Source: Trebouxia sp. TZW2008 (lineage: Eukaryota > Chlorophyta > Trebouxiophyceae > Trebouxiales > Trebouxiaceae). From it: a DNA stretch of 31,491 bases. Both the position numbers and the translations under genes were made by a program. Positions 30,989 through 31,491 of this stretch are shown here, one piece after another. Below the pieces are notes generated by a model. It worked only from the letters and a program-made list of their open reading frames with translations, was not told where the DNA came from and searched no databases. Numbering within the stretch: the first letter of the stretch is position 1; each line of letters starts with the position of its first letter. Location: contig BDIU01000552.1 of NCBI GenBank assembly GCA_002118135.1, positions 1-31,491 on the forward strand. Direction: 5' to 3'.

Positions 30989-31491
30989 GGCTGTATAGAC
31001 TGGCTAGAAGTTTGTGACAAAGACCAGAACCTTGTTATACTGCAGGGTCAGTCGTAATGAAGGTTGTGTGTACATCTTTATACTCCTATATAGATAGTTA
31101 CATCTTGAGTTTGATTGTTAACCTGATGTTGTACTATTGACACTCTTGTCTTGATATTTAGGTGATTGTTTAAAGACTCATGAATGCTCATCATCCTTCA
31201 GGCAAAATTGATTCACTTTCTGCAAATCCCATTGCCTTTCTGGTTGTCCTGCACAGTCTGTGAAGCTCATGTTTACTTAGTTGTTGAAGTTAATGTTGAC
31301 CACTGTTGATTCCTATGTTCTTACTCATATGTTCATATTCAAAGCTCAGGTTAATTTTAATAACTTGAGCTTGTTCTCACTCCCATCAGACAAGCCTGTT
31401 GGGATATGAAGTATGTTACCTGCCCGTATGATACAATTTCTTCAATCACTCACAACCATTGGATCAGCCAGCTAAGCTTGCCTGGTCATTG
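30989..31491. other. No gene seen; 3-prime flank of the recombinase element
   Basis: AT-rich sequence without a convincing frame. It may include the 3-prime part of the recombinase element. No inverted or direct terminal repeat was recognised. Confidence 0.4.

Noticed and set aside
1..31491. CRISPR array, bacterial operon or viral replication region
   Set aside because: No regularly spaced repeats. Intron-split eukaryotic genes and retroelements account for the coding signal.

Overview
This is a eukaryotic nuclear window: genes are split by short and medium introns, acceptors are mostly TGCAG, and the ground is full of decayed retroelements. A green alga (chlorophyte, perhaps trebouxiophyte-like) fits best. 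The reasons are the gene content, the chromovirus-type Ty3 elements and the tyrosine-recombinase element. This placement is inference, since no rRNA or organelle marker is present. GC content is moderate, with a CpG-rich island near 13.6-14.8 kb.

Layout. 1-513: end of a Ty3/chromovirus polyprotein (minus). 575-798: small tRNA-related repeat. 1853-2023: orphan pseudo-exon of a GT71-type mannosyltransferase. 2116-2477: a structurally complete miniature LTR element (65-bp LTRs, 5-bp TSD, PBS-like and PPT-like sites, tRNA-like core). 3225-4880: OMA1-like M48 metallopeptidase (plus), interrupted by one TAA. 7121-11834: two EF-hand exons of a CDPK-like gene (minus), separated by a 4.4-kb intron that holds a second Ty3 wreck. 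12857-13998: unrecognised gene (minus) with a 90-residue internal repeat. 13998-14850: CpG-rich probable divergent promoter. 17204-23515: a nine-exon type II Golgi mannosyltransferase (GT71/MNN1 family, minus) whose exon phases all join, with a MITE-like element in intron 2. 23789-26513: third Ty3 wreck (minus). 27627-29289: complete four-exon ALG3 (minus). 29619-30988: decayed Crypton-like tyrosine recombinase (plus).

How the genes work together. ALG3 adds the first dolichol-phosphate-mannose-dependent mannose to the N-glycan precursor at the ER membrane. The GT71-family enzyme would add mannose to glycans in the Golgi. They lie on the same strand about 4 kb apart, with only a retrotransposon fragment between them. 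The OMA1-like protease (mitochondrial quality control) and the calcium-sensor gene have no evident link to them. Exon structures were inferred by reading splice signals, phase and conserved motifs by eye. No alignment or transcript data were available.
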